A stretch of DNA of 64,000 nucleotides, from positions 1 through 64,000 of the forward strand of contig NZ_SISK01000008.1 of NCBI RefSeq assembly GCF_004310345.1. Reading direction: 5' to 3'. Below, piece after piece: positions 25,747-35,142 of this stretch. The stretch's first letter is position 1. The number at the start of each line of letters is the position of its first letter. The notes below the pieces were generated by a model. That model searched no databases and was not told the origin of the DNA. It worked only from the letters and a program-made list of their open reading frames with translations. The position numbers were made by a program, and so were the translations under genes. This DNA comes from Paracoccus subflavus. GTDB taxonomy: Bacteria > Pseudomonadota > Alphaproteobacteria > Rhodobacterales > Rhodobacteraceae.

Positions 25747-26894
25747 TCCAGGCGTTCTTTGCCAACACCACGTTCATGATCGTGCTGACGGGAATGCTGG
25801 TCGGCTGTGCCTCGGCCCTGGTCGGCACCTTTCTGGTGCTGCGCGGCAACAGCATGTTGTCGGATTCCATCAGCCATTCGATCATCCTGGGCATCGTGAC
25901 CGTCTGGCTGGTGACGGGCGCGCAGGCCGGTCCCCTGCAGATCGCCGGCGCCGCGCTGACCGGGGTGCTGACCGTCTTTCTGACGGAACTGCTGTCGGGG
26001 ACCAGACGGGTCAAACACGACGCCGCCATCGGCTTGGTGTTTCCGGCGCTGTTTTCCGTCGGCGTGCTGCTGTTGAACCTGTATGCGCGCGACATCCATA
26101 TCGATCAGCATACGGTGCTGCTGGGGGAAATCGGTTTCGTCTGGCTGGACACCCTGGTCCTGATGGGGGTCGAGATACCGCGGGCCGTGCTGTGGATGAC
26201 CGTGATGACGGTTCTGAACCTGCTGTTCGTCACGCTGTTCTTCAAGGAACTGAAGATCACCACATTCGATCCTGCCTTGGCCGCAGCCCTGGGGTTCGCG
26301 CCGACGGTCCTGTTCTATGCGCTGCTGTTTCTGACAAGCGCCACGGCGGTGGCGGCCTTTGACGCGGTGGGGGCGGTGCTGTTCATCGCCTTTGTTATCG
26401 TGCCCCCGTCCGCGGCCTATCTGCTGACCGACCGGCTGTGGGTGATGCTGGTTCTTGGCGTCCTGATCGCGATCGCCTCCAGCATCGGGGGCTATGCCGC
26501 CGCGGTGATGCTGGACGTGTCGATCGGCGGCATGATGGCGATGGTGACGGGCCTGTTCCTGATGCTCGCCTATCTGTTCGGCCCGCGCTATGGCATCATC
26601 GCCCGCAGCCATCGCCGGCGTCAGGAACGGGAAACCAATGCCCTGCGCACCGTCGCGATCCATCTTTATTCGCACGAAGGAACGCCGGGACAGCAGGCCG
26701 AAAACGTGGCCCTTGCGCTGGAAACGCATCTGGGCTGGCCGGCCCTGCGCGCCCGCGAAGTGCTTGCCCAGGGGATCACCCGCGACCTGATCGCCCGGCA
26801 GGGCGATCTGCTGGTGCTGACCCCCAAGGGCCGCGCCACCGCCCGCGCGATCCTGGAACCCTGGCGCAACGCCGCCGCCGGTCCGGACGGCTGA
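25743..26894 (+). CDS. mntD: Manganese ABC transporter permease, second subunit, with soluble C-terminal domain
   Basis: An ABC-3 permease of 383 residues, paired with MntC. The motif LRGNSMLSDSISHSIILGI is the family signature. After the last helix (about residue 285), a 90-residue soluble tail (ALRTVAIHLYSHEGT, then ALRAREVLAQGITRDLI and LTPKGRATARAIL) again looks like a winged helix, so both permeases carry one. It overlaps mntC by ATGA and ends six bases from the convergent iron permease gene. Confidence 0.9.
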   Translation: MIQAFFANTTFMIVLTGMLVGCASALVGTFLVLRGNSMLSDSISHSIILGIVTVWLVTGAQAGPLQIAGAALTGVLTVFLTELLSGTRRVKHDAAIGLVFPALFSVGVLLLNLYARDIHIDQHTVLLGEIGFVWLDTLVLMGVEIPRAVLWMTVMTVLNLLFVTLFFKELKITTFDPALAAALGFAPTVLFYALLFLTSATAVAAFDAVGAVLFIAFVIVPPSAAYLLTDRLWVMLVLGVLIAIASSIGGYAAAVMLDVSIGGMMAMVTGLFLMLAYLFGPRYGIIARSHRRRQERETNALRTVAIHLYSHEGTPGQQAENVALALETHLGWPALRAREVLAQGITRDLIARQGDLLVLTPKGRATARAILEPWRNAAAGPDG

Positions 26895-26899
26895 TCCGC

Positions 26900-28579
26900 T
26901 CAGGGTTTCTGGCCCATCCTGCCGATCCGTGCCAGCAGGATCACCGGCAGCAGGCCCACCAGAACGATCGCCAGGGCGGCATAGGCCGCATTCTCATAGG
27001 TGCCCCGCGCCGCCTCGGCATAGATACGGGTGGCCAGCGTCTCGAAGTTCAGCGGACGCAGCAGCAGCGTGGCCGACAGTTCCTTCATGCAATCCACAAA
27101 GACCAGCAGTCCCGCCGCCGCCATGGCGCCCCGCGACAGGGGCAGGTGGACCTGCCACAGCGTTTCGCCAGGACCCCGCCCGAGGGTCCGGGCGGCGTGG
27201 TCGTAACTGCGGGGGATGCGGCTGAACCCGGCCTCGACCGAGCCTGTCGAGATGGCAAGGAACCGCGCCAGATAGGCATAGCCAAGCGCCATGCCGGACC
27301 CGATCAGGACAAGGCCGGTGGACACCCCCAGCCAATCCCGCGCCGTGGCGTCGATCCAGCGGTCCAGACCCGCCACCACCGTCAGGATGCCAAGCGCCAG
27401 CACCGTTCCCGGCATGGCATAGCCCATCGAGGCCACGCGCAGCGCAGCTGCCGAAAGCCGACCCGGCCGCGCCCGCGCCCCATAGGACACGACGACGCCG
27501 CAGGCCACGACGGCAGCGGTGGCGATCGCCGACAGCAGAAAGGTGTTGCGCGCCTCGGTCACAAGGCCGGCCGAGAAGCCGGCGAGGCGGAACCGTTCCC
27601 AGGCCTCGACCGCCAGATAGGAAGCCGGGATCAGAAAGCCCAGCACCACCGGCAGAAGGCCCAATCCCAGGGCAAACCCGGCGGCGCGACCGGTCAAGAC
27701 GCGGGGGGCAAAGCTGCGCCCGCGCTGCGCGCTTGTGGAAAAGCGTTGCCGACGCCTCGCCCAGCGTTCCAGCGACACGAGCGCGATCACCAGGGCCAGC
27801 ATCGCCAATGCGATCTGCGCGGCCCCCGGCAGGTCATAGCGCGTCACCCAGGTCGTATAGACCGCAATGGTTAGGGACCGCACCCCCAGGAATTCGGATG
27901 CGCCGATGTCGTTCAGCGTCTCCATCAGCGCCAGGCTCATGCCCACGGCGATGGCCGGCCGCGCCAGGGGCAGTGCGACCCGGTGAAACACCTGGGCGCG
28001 GGTGGTGCCAAGGGCGCGCGACACCTCGACCAGACTGGCGGCCTGGGTCAGGAACATCGCCCGCGTGGGCAGATAGACATAAGGATACAGAACCAGGCTG
28101 AGCAGCAGGATCGCCCCGGTCATCGACCGGATGTCGGGCAGGCGGAAATCACGCGGGCTGTCGTAGCCCAGGATGGCGCGGATCACCCCCTGCACCGGAC
28201 CCAGCGGATGCAGCAGGTCCAGATAGGCATAGGCCACGATATAGGTGGGGACCGCCAGGGGCAGCAGCAGCGCCCATTCCAGCATCCGCCGTCCCGGAAA
28301 GTCATAGGCCGTGACCAGCCAGGCCGACAGCGTGCCGATCACCGCCACCAGCAGCCCGACCCCGGCAAGCAGGATCGCGGTCTGGGTGATCGCATGGGGC
28401 AGCACGTTGGCGGCCAGATGTGACCACAGCCCGTCCGATCCGCGCATCGCCTGCCACAACAGCGCCAGAACCGGCAGCAGCACAAGCCCGGCTATCACGC
28501 AGCTTGCCACGATCCAGGCCCCTCCGCGGGCGCGAAGGTGCCTGGACTGGATGCCGTCGGGGCTGTTGGCAAGGGTCAT
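26900..28579 (-). CDS. fbpB: Ferric iron ABC transporter permease (FbpB-type, fused double domain)
   Basis: A 559-residue inner-membrane permease with two BPD-type domains in one chain (about 12 helices). The EAA loops read EVSRALGTTRAQVFHRVALPLARPAI in the first half and DHAARTLGRGPGETLWQVHLPLSRGAM in the second. It imports Fe(III) delivered by the binding protein encoded upstream. It is the last gene of the minus-strand unit ATPase, binding protein, permease, with 43 bases before it. Confidence 0.88.
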   Translation of the reverse strand: MTLANSPDGIQSRHLRARGGAWIVASCVIAGLVLLPVLALLWQAMRGSDGLWSHLAANVLPHAITQTAILLAGVGLLVAVIGTLSAWLVTAYDFPGRRMLEWALLLPLAVPTYIVAYAYLDLLHPLGPVQGVIRAILGYDSPRDFRLPDIRSMTGAILLLSLVLYPYVYLPTRAMFLTQAASLVEVSRALGTTRAQVFHRVALPLARPAIAVGMSLALMETLNDIGASEFLGVRSLTIAVYTTWVTRYDLPGAAQIALAMLALVIALVSLERWARRRQRFSTSAQRGRSFAPRVLTGRAAGFALGLGLLPVVLGFLIPASYLAVEAWERFRLAGFSAGLVTEARNTFLLSAIATAAVVACGVVVSYGARARPGRLSAAALRVASMGYAMPGTVLALGILTVVAGLDRWIDATARDWLGVSTGLVLIGSGMALGYAYLARFLAISTGSVEAGFSRIPRSYDHAARTLGRGPGETLWQVHLPLSRGAMAAAGLLVFVDCMKELSATLLLRPLNFETLATRIYAEAARGTYENAAYAALAIVLVGLLPVILLARIGRMGQKP

Positions 28580-28622
28580 GGATACCTGCCACGCACGCCC
28601 GGACGCAAGGGGACCGGACCGG

Positions 28623-29642
28623 TCAATTGTCGAAGCCGACCTTGTCGACCAGACGGCTGGCTTCGGCGCGGTGGGTCACGATCTGGGTCAGCGGGATGGT
28701 ATCCGGGGTCAGGGGGCCGAAGGATTCGACCACCGGATCAAGCGCCGTGCCGGGCTTGACGGGATGTTCGAAATTCGCCCGCGCATAGATTTGCTGAGCC
28801 TCGTCCGACACCAGGAATTCCAGCAGTTGCACCGCCTCGTCGCGGTTGGGGGCGTTCTTGGCAACGGCGGCGCCGCTGATGTTCACATGGGTGCCGCCAT
28901 CCTCGAAGGTGGGCAGGATCACCTTGATCGCCTCGCCCCAGGCCTTCTGTTCCTCGCCACCCGCGCCGGTGCGCATCAGGCCGACGTAATAGGAATTGGC
29001 CACCGCGATGTCGCAGATCCCGCCCAGAATGTCCTTGGCCCCGTCGCGGTCGCTGCCGCCGGCCTGCCGGGCCAGATTGGCCTTGATGCCGTCCAGCCAG
29101 GCTTCGGTCGCTTCGGCGCCGTGATGGGCCAGATAGGCCGAGAACAGCCCCGTGTTGTAGGGATGCTGGCCCGACCGGATGCACAGCTTGCCCTGCCATT
29201 TCGGATCGGCCAGTTCTTCATAGGTGATGGCGTCCAGATCCATGTCGGCATCGGCATAGACCACGCGGGCGCGCATCGACAGGGCGAACCAGTGGTTATC
29301 CGGGTCGCGCAGGTTTTCGGGGATCGCCGTTGTCAGAACCTCGGAGTCGACCGGCTGGGTCAGACCCTTGTCCACCAGATCGGCCAGGTTGCCCACGTCC
29401 ACCGCCATCAGCACGTCGGCGGGCGAGGCCGCGCCCTCGGCCTCGACCCGCTCGGCGATGCCGTCCTTGAGAAATACCGTATTGACCGCGATCCCCGTGG
29501 ATTCGGTAAAGGCCTGCAGCAGCGGCTCGACCAGACCCGGCTCGCGCGAGGTGTAGAGGTTCAGCTCCTGCGCCGAAGCGGCGCCCGCGCACAGCGTCAC
29601 GCCCGCCAGAACGGCACGCGCCAGATGGATCGGATAGGCCAT
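28623..29642 (-). CDS. fbpA: Ferric iron-binding periplasmic protein (FbpA-type)
   Basis: A 339-residue binding protein with signal peptide ending CAGAASA. LNLYTSREPGLVEPLLQAFTESTGI is the typical N-terminal motif. The adjacent tyrosines Tyr218-Tyr219 in ANSYYVGLM match the Tyr pair that binds Fe(III) in this family. It shuttles iron across the periplasm to the FbpB permease. A small inverted repeat (ATTCG/CGAAT) lies in the 63-base gap after the ATPase gene and may shape relative expression. Confidence 0.9.
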   Translation of the reverse strand: MAYPIHLARAVLAGVTLCAGAASAQELNLYTSREPGLVEPLLQAFTESTGIAVNTVFLKDGIAERVEAEGAASPADVLMAVDVGNLADLVDKGLTQPVDSEVLTTAIPENLRDPDNHWFALSMRARVVYADADMDLDAITYEELADPKWQGKLCIRSGQHPYNTGLFSAYLAHHGAEATEAWLDGIKANLARQAGGSDRDGAKDILGGICDIAVANSYYVGLMRTGAGGEEQKAWGEAIKVILPTFEDGGTHVNISGAAVAKNAPNRDEAVQLLEFLVSDEAQQIYARANFEHPVKPGTALDPVVESFGPLTPDTIPLTQIVTHRAEASRLVDKVGFDN

Positions 29643-29705
29643 GGAAACTCCTCAGATTCGTGCCGGCGAATGCCGGGCGGATTGCCTTTGGCGACCCCCA
29701 TACAA

Positions 29706-30833
29706 TTAACTGACGGTTTCTGTCAATATTTCGCCATGGATGATTTCGCCACCCAGGGACGAGAGCTGTTCAAGCGGCACCGGCTCGGCAAAGACATGGA
29801 TCTGCGCGCCGTTCAGGTGCAGCCCGACCTTGTCGCCCACGGCCATCCGGATGCGTTCGTGGCTGTGCATCCGCAGCGGCTGGAACAGCGGATGGACGCT
29901 GATCTCGATCTGCTCGCTTTCGCCGGTAAAGGTTTTGGACAGGATCCGGGCCGAGATGCCGCTGCCGTCGGGGGCGATCGACAGGGCCTGCGGCCGGATG
30001 CAGACAAGCGCCGCGCTGCCGTTCGGCAGGTCCAGACCGGCGGCAAAGCGGCCGATCGGGGTTTCGATGCTGCCGCGAGTCCAGATGCCTGCCAGCCGGT
30101 TGCAGGGGCCCATGAATTCGGCGGCATAGCTGGATGCAGGCCGATCATAGATATCGAAGGGGCTGCCCGTCTGTTCGATCCGGCCGTTGCGCATCAGCAC
30201 GATCAGGTCAGCCACCGCCAGGGCCTCTTGCGGATCATGCGTCACCAGGACCGCCGTGGTCCCGAACTGGCGCAGGATCTCCAGCGTTTCGCGCCGCACC
30301 CGTTCGCGGAGCCCCTGGTCGAGGTTCGAGAACGGCTCGTCCATCAGCAGAACCTCGGGTCGCGGCGCCAGGGCGCGGGCAAGCGCGGTGCGCTGCTGTT
30401 CGCCGCCCGACAGCGAATGGGGATACCGGTTCAGCAGGTGGGTGATGCCGATGCGGTCGGCGATCTCGGCCACCCGGCTGCGCCGTTCGCGCCGATCCAG
30501 CCCTTGCAGGCCGAAGGCAAGGTTGTCGGCCACGCTGAGATGGGGAAACAGGGCATAGTCCTGAAAGATGAAGCCGATCCGCCGCAGTTCCGGTTCCGTG
30601 AACCGGTCCGGCCCGACGATCCGCGTGCCGCCAAGGTCGATCGTTCCGCCATCGGGACGATCGACCCCGGCGATCAGCCGCAGCAGCGTGGATTTGCCGC
30701 AGCCCGATTCCCCCAGAAGGCAGGTGATCCGCCCCGAGGGCACCGCAAGCGAGATGTCCTCAAGCACGGCACGGCTGCCGAAGCGGCGCGAAATCCGGTC
30801 AAGCCAGAGCGCGGGGCGCTGATCTGCGGGCAT
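29706..30833 (-). CDS. fbpC: Ferric iron ABC transporter ATP-binding protein (FbpC-type)
   Basis: A 375-residue ATPase. It has Walker A GESGCGKST (41-49), signature LSGGEQQR, Walker B LLMDEPFSNLD and switch His in LVTHDPQEAL. A C-terminal TOBE-type domain follows from about residue 240. It is the first gene of the unit; the 136-base region upstream (30834-30969) must hold the promoter. I could not recognise an iron-responsive operator there. Confidence 0.88.
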   Translation of the reverse strand: MPADQRPALWLDRISRRFGSRAVLEDISLAVPSGRITCLLGESGCGKSTLLRLIAGVDRPDGGTIDLGGTRIVGPDRFTEPELRRIGFIFQDYALFPHLSVADNLAFGLQGLDRRERRSRVAEIADRIGITHLLNRYPHSLSGGEQQRTALARALAPRPEVLLMDEPFSNLDQGLRERVRRETLEILRQFGTTAVLVTHDPQEALAVADLIVLMRNGRIEQTGSPFDIYDRPASSYAAEFMGPCNRLAGIWTRGSIETPIGRFAAGLDLPNGSAALVCIRPQALSIAPDGSGISARILSKTFTGESEQIEISVHPLFQPLRMHSHERIRMAVGDKVGLHLNGAQIHVFAEPVPLEQLSSLGGEIIHGEILTETVS

Positions 30834-30969
30834 CCGGCCCCCTTGTCGTTTCGCCTGCCTGCCCGAAAGCGAATCTGTCAGGCATTGGAGGCTTCTAGCG
30901 TCCCTGCGTCCGGGGGGAAAGGTGTTCGCGTTTTTGTGCAGGCGCCGGGCGGGCAGCCTGCGATTGCTG

Positions 30970-32046
30970 TCAGGCCCTGGCAGGAACCGCTGCCCGTTGC
31001 AGCGGCTGACCCTTGTGGGCCTGGCCGATCAGGTCCAGTTCGGCGGCATGTCCGCCGGCGCCAAGACCAAGCGGACGCGCGATCAGACCCAGATCCATCA
31101 GGCCGGCCGACAGGGCCGCATGGTCGGGTTCACCCCAGCTCATGTCGTCGGCCCGCGACTTTCCCGGGCGCAGCCATTCGGCGACAAGCGCGTCAACGAC
31201 ATTCACCCTTGCGCCCATGCCCCTGATCTGGTTGCAGATATTGAGGTGATCCGGGGCGCTGCGGCGTCGGATCGGGGTGAATTCCTGCCACGGGGCGGCG
31301 ATCAGGCCGGCCAGGTGAAAGGCCGATCCTTCGGGGCCCACAAGATGGCGCGCGGCGGAAAAGACCTGCAATTGATCGTCGATCGGATGGTCCTGGGGAT
31401 GAAAGATCGTGAATCCCTGATCCGCAAGCGCCTGTTCCAGCCGTGCCTCGCCCAGAATGCTGCCGGTCTTGCGCGGCAGGCGGGACCGCGACAGATACAC
31501 CTTGGCCCCCTCCGGCATGACCCGGCCCGCATCGGCCGGGCGCAATCGGCGCGCAAAGGCGCGAAAGGCGGGGCTACCCTGCGACAAAGGCCCCAGGCCG
31601 AACCCTTGGGCAGGCACCACCAGATCCTCGACCTCGAGGGGTTCGTAAAGGATGCACACGGGCAGGCGGATGCCCAGCCGGTCGAGGATTTCGGCCTGCC
31701 ATCCGGTCAGGCCTGGGGGCTGCCTGCCGCGCAAGGATTTCGGCGTGAACAGGATCGATTGCGCCCCACTGTCCGCCACGGCCCAAAGGCGCGACAGCGA
31801 CTCGGTCAGGAAATGTCCGAAATGAAAGAACAGCGTGCCGCCATAAACATGACGGCCCGCAAGGCGCCGGGGGTTCGCAGAGGCGGTTCCCCGCCAGCCC
31901 CGGTAATAGCCGTTGCCCCGCTGCAAGGCCGCCTCGATCCGCAGGCGTCCCTCCGAAAAGACCGCCCCGTGTTCCGGGTCGATGCGGGCATCGGCCAGAT
32001 GCCAGATCCGGTCCGCCGTGCCGTTCCTGCCGGGCGGGTGGTCCAT
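30970..32046 (-). CDS. Glycosyltransferase family 61-like protein (DUF563)
   Basis: A 358-residue protein with the DUF563/GT61 pattern: YGGTLFFHFGHFLTESLSRLWAV near residue 70, a KVYLSRSRLPRKTG segment, EARLEQALADQGFTIFHPQ, and VGPEGSAFHLAGLIAAP. Such enzymes add sugars to surface glycans or glycoproteins; the sugar here is unknown. It starts at ATG 32046, sharing one base with the stop of the upstream glycosyltransferase fusion, so the two are coupled. Confidence 0.78.
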   Translation of the reverse strand: MDHPPGRNGTADRIWHLADARIDPEHGAVFSEGRLRIEAALQRGNGYYRGWRGTASANPRRLAGRHVYGGTLFFHFGHFLTESLSRLWAVADSGAQSILFTPKSLRGRQPPGLTGWQAEILDRLGIRLPVCILYEPLEVEDLVVPAQGFGLGPLSQGSPAFRAFARRLRPADAGRVMPEGAKVYLSRSRLPRKTGSILGEARLEQALADQGFTIFHPQDHPIDDQLQVFSAARHLVGPEGSAFHLAGLIAAPWQEFTPIRRRSAPDHLNICNQIRGMGARVNVVDALVAEWLRPGKSRADDMSWGEPDHAALSAGLMDLGLIARPLGLGAGGHAAELDLIGQAHKGQPLQRAAVPARA

Positions 32047-33959
32047 CAGGCCCCCGTACCACGCAGGTCGGCCATCATCCGGGCATAGCCGGGCGCAGCC
32101 CGCAGCCGCGCCAGCCGGTCGGCAGATCGGTCGGCGATGATCCGGGCCGCCTGTGCCACTGCCGGTTCCTGCAGCAGGCGCCGCGTCAGCGCCTTGACCC
32201 TGGGCGCCATGGCGGCTGCGGTCAGGTCCGTCACCTCGTTGCGGTCGAAGCGGCCGAAGTAATCCTTGTCGTATTTGCCGTGGTTGTTCAGGACATCGCC
32301 GCGCAGGCCGCGCAGCAGGTATTCTTCGGCGCTTTTGACGCCGTAATGGTTGACCTGACCCAGGATATAGCCTGCCGTCTGCCGGGTCTGGCGCCAGCTC
32401 ATGACCTTGCCGTCGATGGGCTCGCCCGATCCGTTGATCCAGTTCAGGTCGAGAGGGCCCTGCCGTTCCCGCTTGCGGATGATGCGGGGGCGATGGATGG
32501 CAAGGCGCAGATAGTCCATCTGCCGGAACAGCGTCTTGACCCCGAAGCCCTTGACGAAATCGTCGCCCGCCGCACGGGTCAGACGCTCGATCACCGGGCG
32601 GTCGTCGGGGCGGTCCTGCGCGCCGCTGCCGAAAAATCGCCAGGTCAGGGGCATGGCGGCGGCACCCTCGGCCTCGATCCGCCCGATCAGGTCGCCCACC
32701 TGTCCGGCGCCCGTTCGGACCGCAAGGAATTCGTCCAGATCCATCACCATGACCCAGTCGGCGGCGCGGATCAGGGGGTGATCGTTCGCCCGCTTCAAGG
32801 CGCGGGACTGCGGCGGCAGGTCGCGCAGGGCCGGATTGTCCAGATGCGTCACAAGGCCGATCCCGGCCAGGGCGTCCAGCATCAGGTCCGTGCCGTCCGT
32901 GCAGTCGTTGGTAAAGGCCAGGATGTCGGTGAACCCCATCAGGTGGTGATAGGCCACCCATTCCAGGACATAAGGGCCTTCGTCCTTGGCCATGGTCACA
33001 AGGACGACCCGCCCATGCGGCGAGGACCGGATCAGATCGGGGGCCGCGGCCTTGCGCTCGGCCAGATCGGCCAGAACGGCATCGCCGTTTTCGGGGGCCG
33101 GATCGGGTGGGGGCTTCGGCCTTTTCCTGCGCACCCCCGCATCGCCTGCGGGGTAATCCGCAAGGCCCTGCCGACGAAGGTGGCTGCCCAGCCAGCTGGT
33201 CCGGGCGGGCAGCCCGCCGCCCGTATATTTGCGCAGCCAGCGCGAATACAGGTGCAGGCAGAGGCTCTGCTCGCGGTCCAGCAGGTCGTCCAGCGTATCG
33301 GCCAGGGCAGGATGGGTCAGGGCCTTGCGCTGCTGGAAGGTGACGGGAAAAAAGGTGGCCTGCGGCTGGGCCAGATGGAATTCCCCCGTGGCCTGGGCGA
33401 AATGGGTCAGCGCCACCGGACCCGTGGTGCCCCAGGGATAGTCTCCCAGATTGACCGGAATGCCGTTTGCCCGATTTTCCTCGAGCGCGTGGCGGCCGCG
33501 GGCGTTGAACCAGGGCGGAATGGGATAGTCGCCGGTCAGAAAGGCCCACAGATCCTGCATGGTCCGGGACTGTCGCGGAAAGCCCATCACCGCATTGCCC
33601 AGAAAGGGCCGGTCCATCCGTTCATGGCCGATGAACCAGTCCAGGGCGGCTGGAAAGGGCCTCAGGGCGATGATGTCGGTATCGGTCCAGACCCGGCCGG
33701 TCTGCCGGACCATGACGGCGCGGAACACGTCGGCATGGATGGCGGGGCTTTGTGCCCTGGAATGGAGGATGATGTCGTCATTGGGCCAGACGCTGCGCGC
33801 ATCCTCGATCCGGGTGCCGGGCGGCGCGTTTTCAATCTGGCCATAGGTATAAAGGACATAGTCGTGTCCCAGATCCAGAAAGCTGGCGATCGAGGCCCGT
33901 TCGATCCAGGACAGCGGCCCGTCGATCCACAGCGATCCGATCCGTGCCAGTCCGGCCAT
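32046..33959 (-). CDS. Two-domain glycosyltransferase fusion
   Basis: A 637-residue cytosolic protein with two catalytic-looking parts. The N-terminal part (about 1-270) resembles sugar-transferring GT32-like proteins with a DxD motif at DTD 93-95. A Pro- and basic-rich linker follows (277-290). Residues about 315-560 match a GT2-like/GT92-like domain: VVLVTMAKDEGPYVLEWVAYHHLMGF, then DLDE (407-410). Two transfer steps in one chain are inferred. It heads a two-gene unit with the GT61-like gene and is divergent from the transporter at 34135. Confidence 0.78.
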   Translation of the reverse strand: MAGLARIGSLWIDGPLSWIERASIASFLDLGHDYVLYTYGQIENAPPGTRIEDARSVWPNDDIILHSRAQSPAIHADVFRAVMVRQTGRVWTDTDIIALRPFPAALDWFIGHERMDRPFLGNAVMGFPRQSRTMQDLWAFLTGDYPIPPWFNARGRHALEENRANGIPVNLGDYPWGTTGPVALTHFAQATGEFHLAQPQATFFPVTFQQRKALTHPALADTLDDLLDREQSLCLHLYSRWLRKYTGGGLPARTSWLGSHLRRQGLADYPAGDAGVRRKRPKPPPDPAPENGDAVLADLAERKAAAPDLIRSSPHGRVVLVTMAKDEGPYVLEWVAYHHLMGFTDILAFTNDCTDGTDLMLDALAGIGLVTHLDNPALRDLPPQSRALKRANDHPLIRAADWVMVMDLDEFLAVRTGAGQVGDLIGRIEAEGAAAMPLTWRFFGSGAQDRPDDRPVIERLTRAAGDDFVKGFGVKTLFRQMDYLRLAIHRPRIIRKRERQGPLDLNWINGSGEPIDGKVMSWRQTRQTAGYILGQVNHYGVKSAEEYLLRGLRGDVLNNHGKYDKDYFGRFDRNEVTDLTAAAMAPRVKALTRRLLQEPAVAQAARIIADRSADRLARLRAAPGYARMMADLRGTGA

Positions 33960-34134
33960 TCGGTTTCCCCGTTCAAGCCGCCAGCATCACGCCCGCGCGC
34001 AACCATTGCCTGTATCGTGCACCATCATTTGCGTGTTTTTGCAAGCCCCGGTTGTCGCCAACCTGCCATTTCCTCTTGGATCGGGATGATGCAGGGGCTA
34101 TCCCCCGGACAGGTGCGCGACAAAGGAACCCGCC

Positions 34135-35136
34135 ATGTCCCTGCTGCGGGCCGAGGCCCTGCTGGCCCGCTTCGGCCTTGACCGATACATGCTGATGCTG
34201 GTGGGGACTGTCGTTCTGGCGACGATCCTGCCCGCGCGCGGGGTGGCCGCGTCGGTCCTGTCGCATCTGACCTATTGGGTCATTGCGCTGCTGTTCTTTC
34301 TTTATGGCGCGCGGCTGACCACGGCGACGATTCTGGCGGGGCTGAGGAACGGGCGGCTGCAACTGGCCGTCCTGGCGCTGACATTTCTGCTGTTTCCGCT
34401 GTTTGCCCTGGTGCTGAAGCCCCTGTCGCTGATCTGGCTGCCTGCGGCCGCCGGGGCGGGGTTCCTGTATATCGGCTGCCTGCCCTCGACGGTGCAAAGC
34501 TCGATCGCCTTCACGGCGGTGTCGGGGGGCAATGTGGCGGGGGCGGTTTGCGCGGCCTCGATCTCGAACCTGGTCGGGGTGGTGCTGTCGCCTGCGCTGT
34601 TCGCGCTGCTGATTCCGCAGGAAACGGGCTATGGGGTCGATCCCTCGGCCATCTGGAAGATCGTGCAGCAGGTCCTGCTGCCCTTTGCCGTGGGACAGCT
34701 TTGCCGCCCGCTGCTGGGGAACCTGCTGATGCGTCATCGCCGGGCCACCGTTGTCGTGGACCGCGGTTCGATCCTGCTGATCGTCTATGCGGCCTTTTCG
34801 GCGGGTGTGGTCAACGGGATCTGGCAGGTGATCGGGGCCGGTGCGCTGCTGGTCCTGGGGATGCTGTGCCTGGTGCTGCTGGCGGTGGTGATGGGCGCTG
34901 CGCTGCTGACGGGACGGGCTACGGGAATGAACCGGGGCGACATCCTGGCAACGCTGTATTGCGGGTCGACGAAAAGCCTGGCGTCCGGCCTGCCCATGGC
35001 GGGCATCCTGTTTGCGGGGCAGGACATTTCCCTGATCATCTTGCCCCTGATGGTCTTTCACCTGTTGCAACTGGCGGTCTGCGCCATCATCGCGCAGCGC
35101 CTGGCCGGGCAGGCCGGGGTGCAGGCCGGGGGATAG
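34135..35136 (+). CDS. Bile acid:sodium symporter-like transporter (SBF_like, YfeH type)
   Basis: A 333-residue protein with about ten membrane helices. The family segments YIGCLPSTVQSSIAFTAVSGGNVAGAVCAA and LYCGSTKSLASGLPMAGILF are clear; the crossover region fits the SBF-like group. Substrates of this subgroup are poorly defined. AAGGA precedes ATG 34135. The asparaginase gene starts six bases after its stop, so the pair is likely one operon and might handle an amide or organic acid. Confidence 0.85.
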   Translation: MSLLRAEALLARFGLDRYMLMLVGTVVLATILPARGVAASVLSHLTYWVIALLFFLYGARLTTATILAGLRNGRLQLAVLALTFLLFPLFALVLKPLSLIWLPAAAGAGFLYIGCLPSTVQSSIAFTAVSGGNVAGAVCAASISNLVGVVLSPALFALLIPQETGYGVDPSAIWKIVQQVLLPFAVGQLCRPLLGNLLMRHRRATVVVDRGSILLIVYAAFSAGVVNGIWQVIGAGALLVLGMLCLVLLAVVMGAALLTGRATGMNRGDILATLYCGSTKSLASGLPMAGILFAGQDISLIILPLMVFHLLQLAVCAIIAQRLAGQAGVQAGG

Positions 35137-35142
35137 GATACC

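Noticed and set aside
28311..31226. 971-codon plus-strand open frame, the second longest in the window
   Set aside because: It runs antisense through all three iron-transport genes; no recognisable domain and no ribosome site.
34135..35136. True sodium/bile acid import
   Set aside because: The protein belongs to the SBF-like group, whose substrates are mostly unknown; naming a bile acid function would go beyond the sequence.
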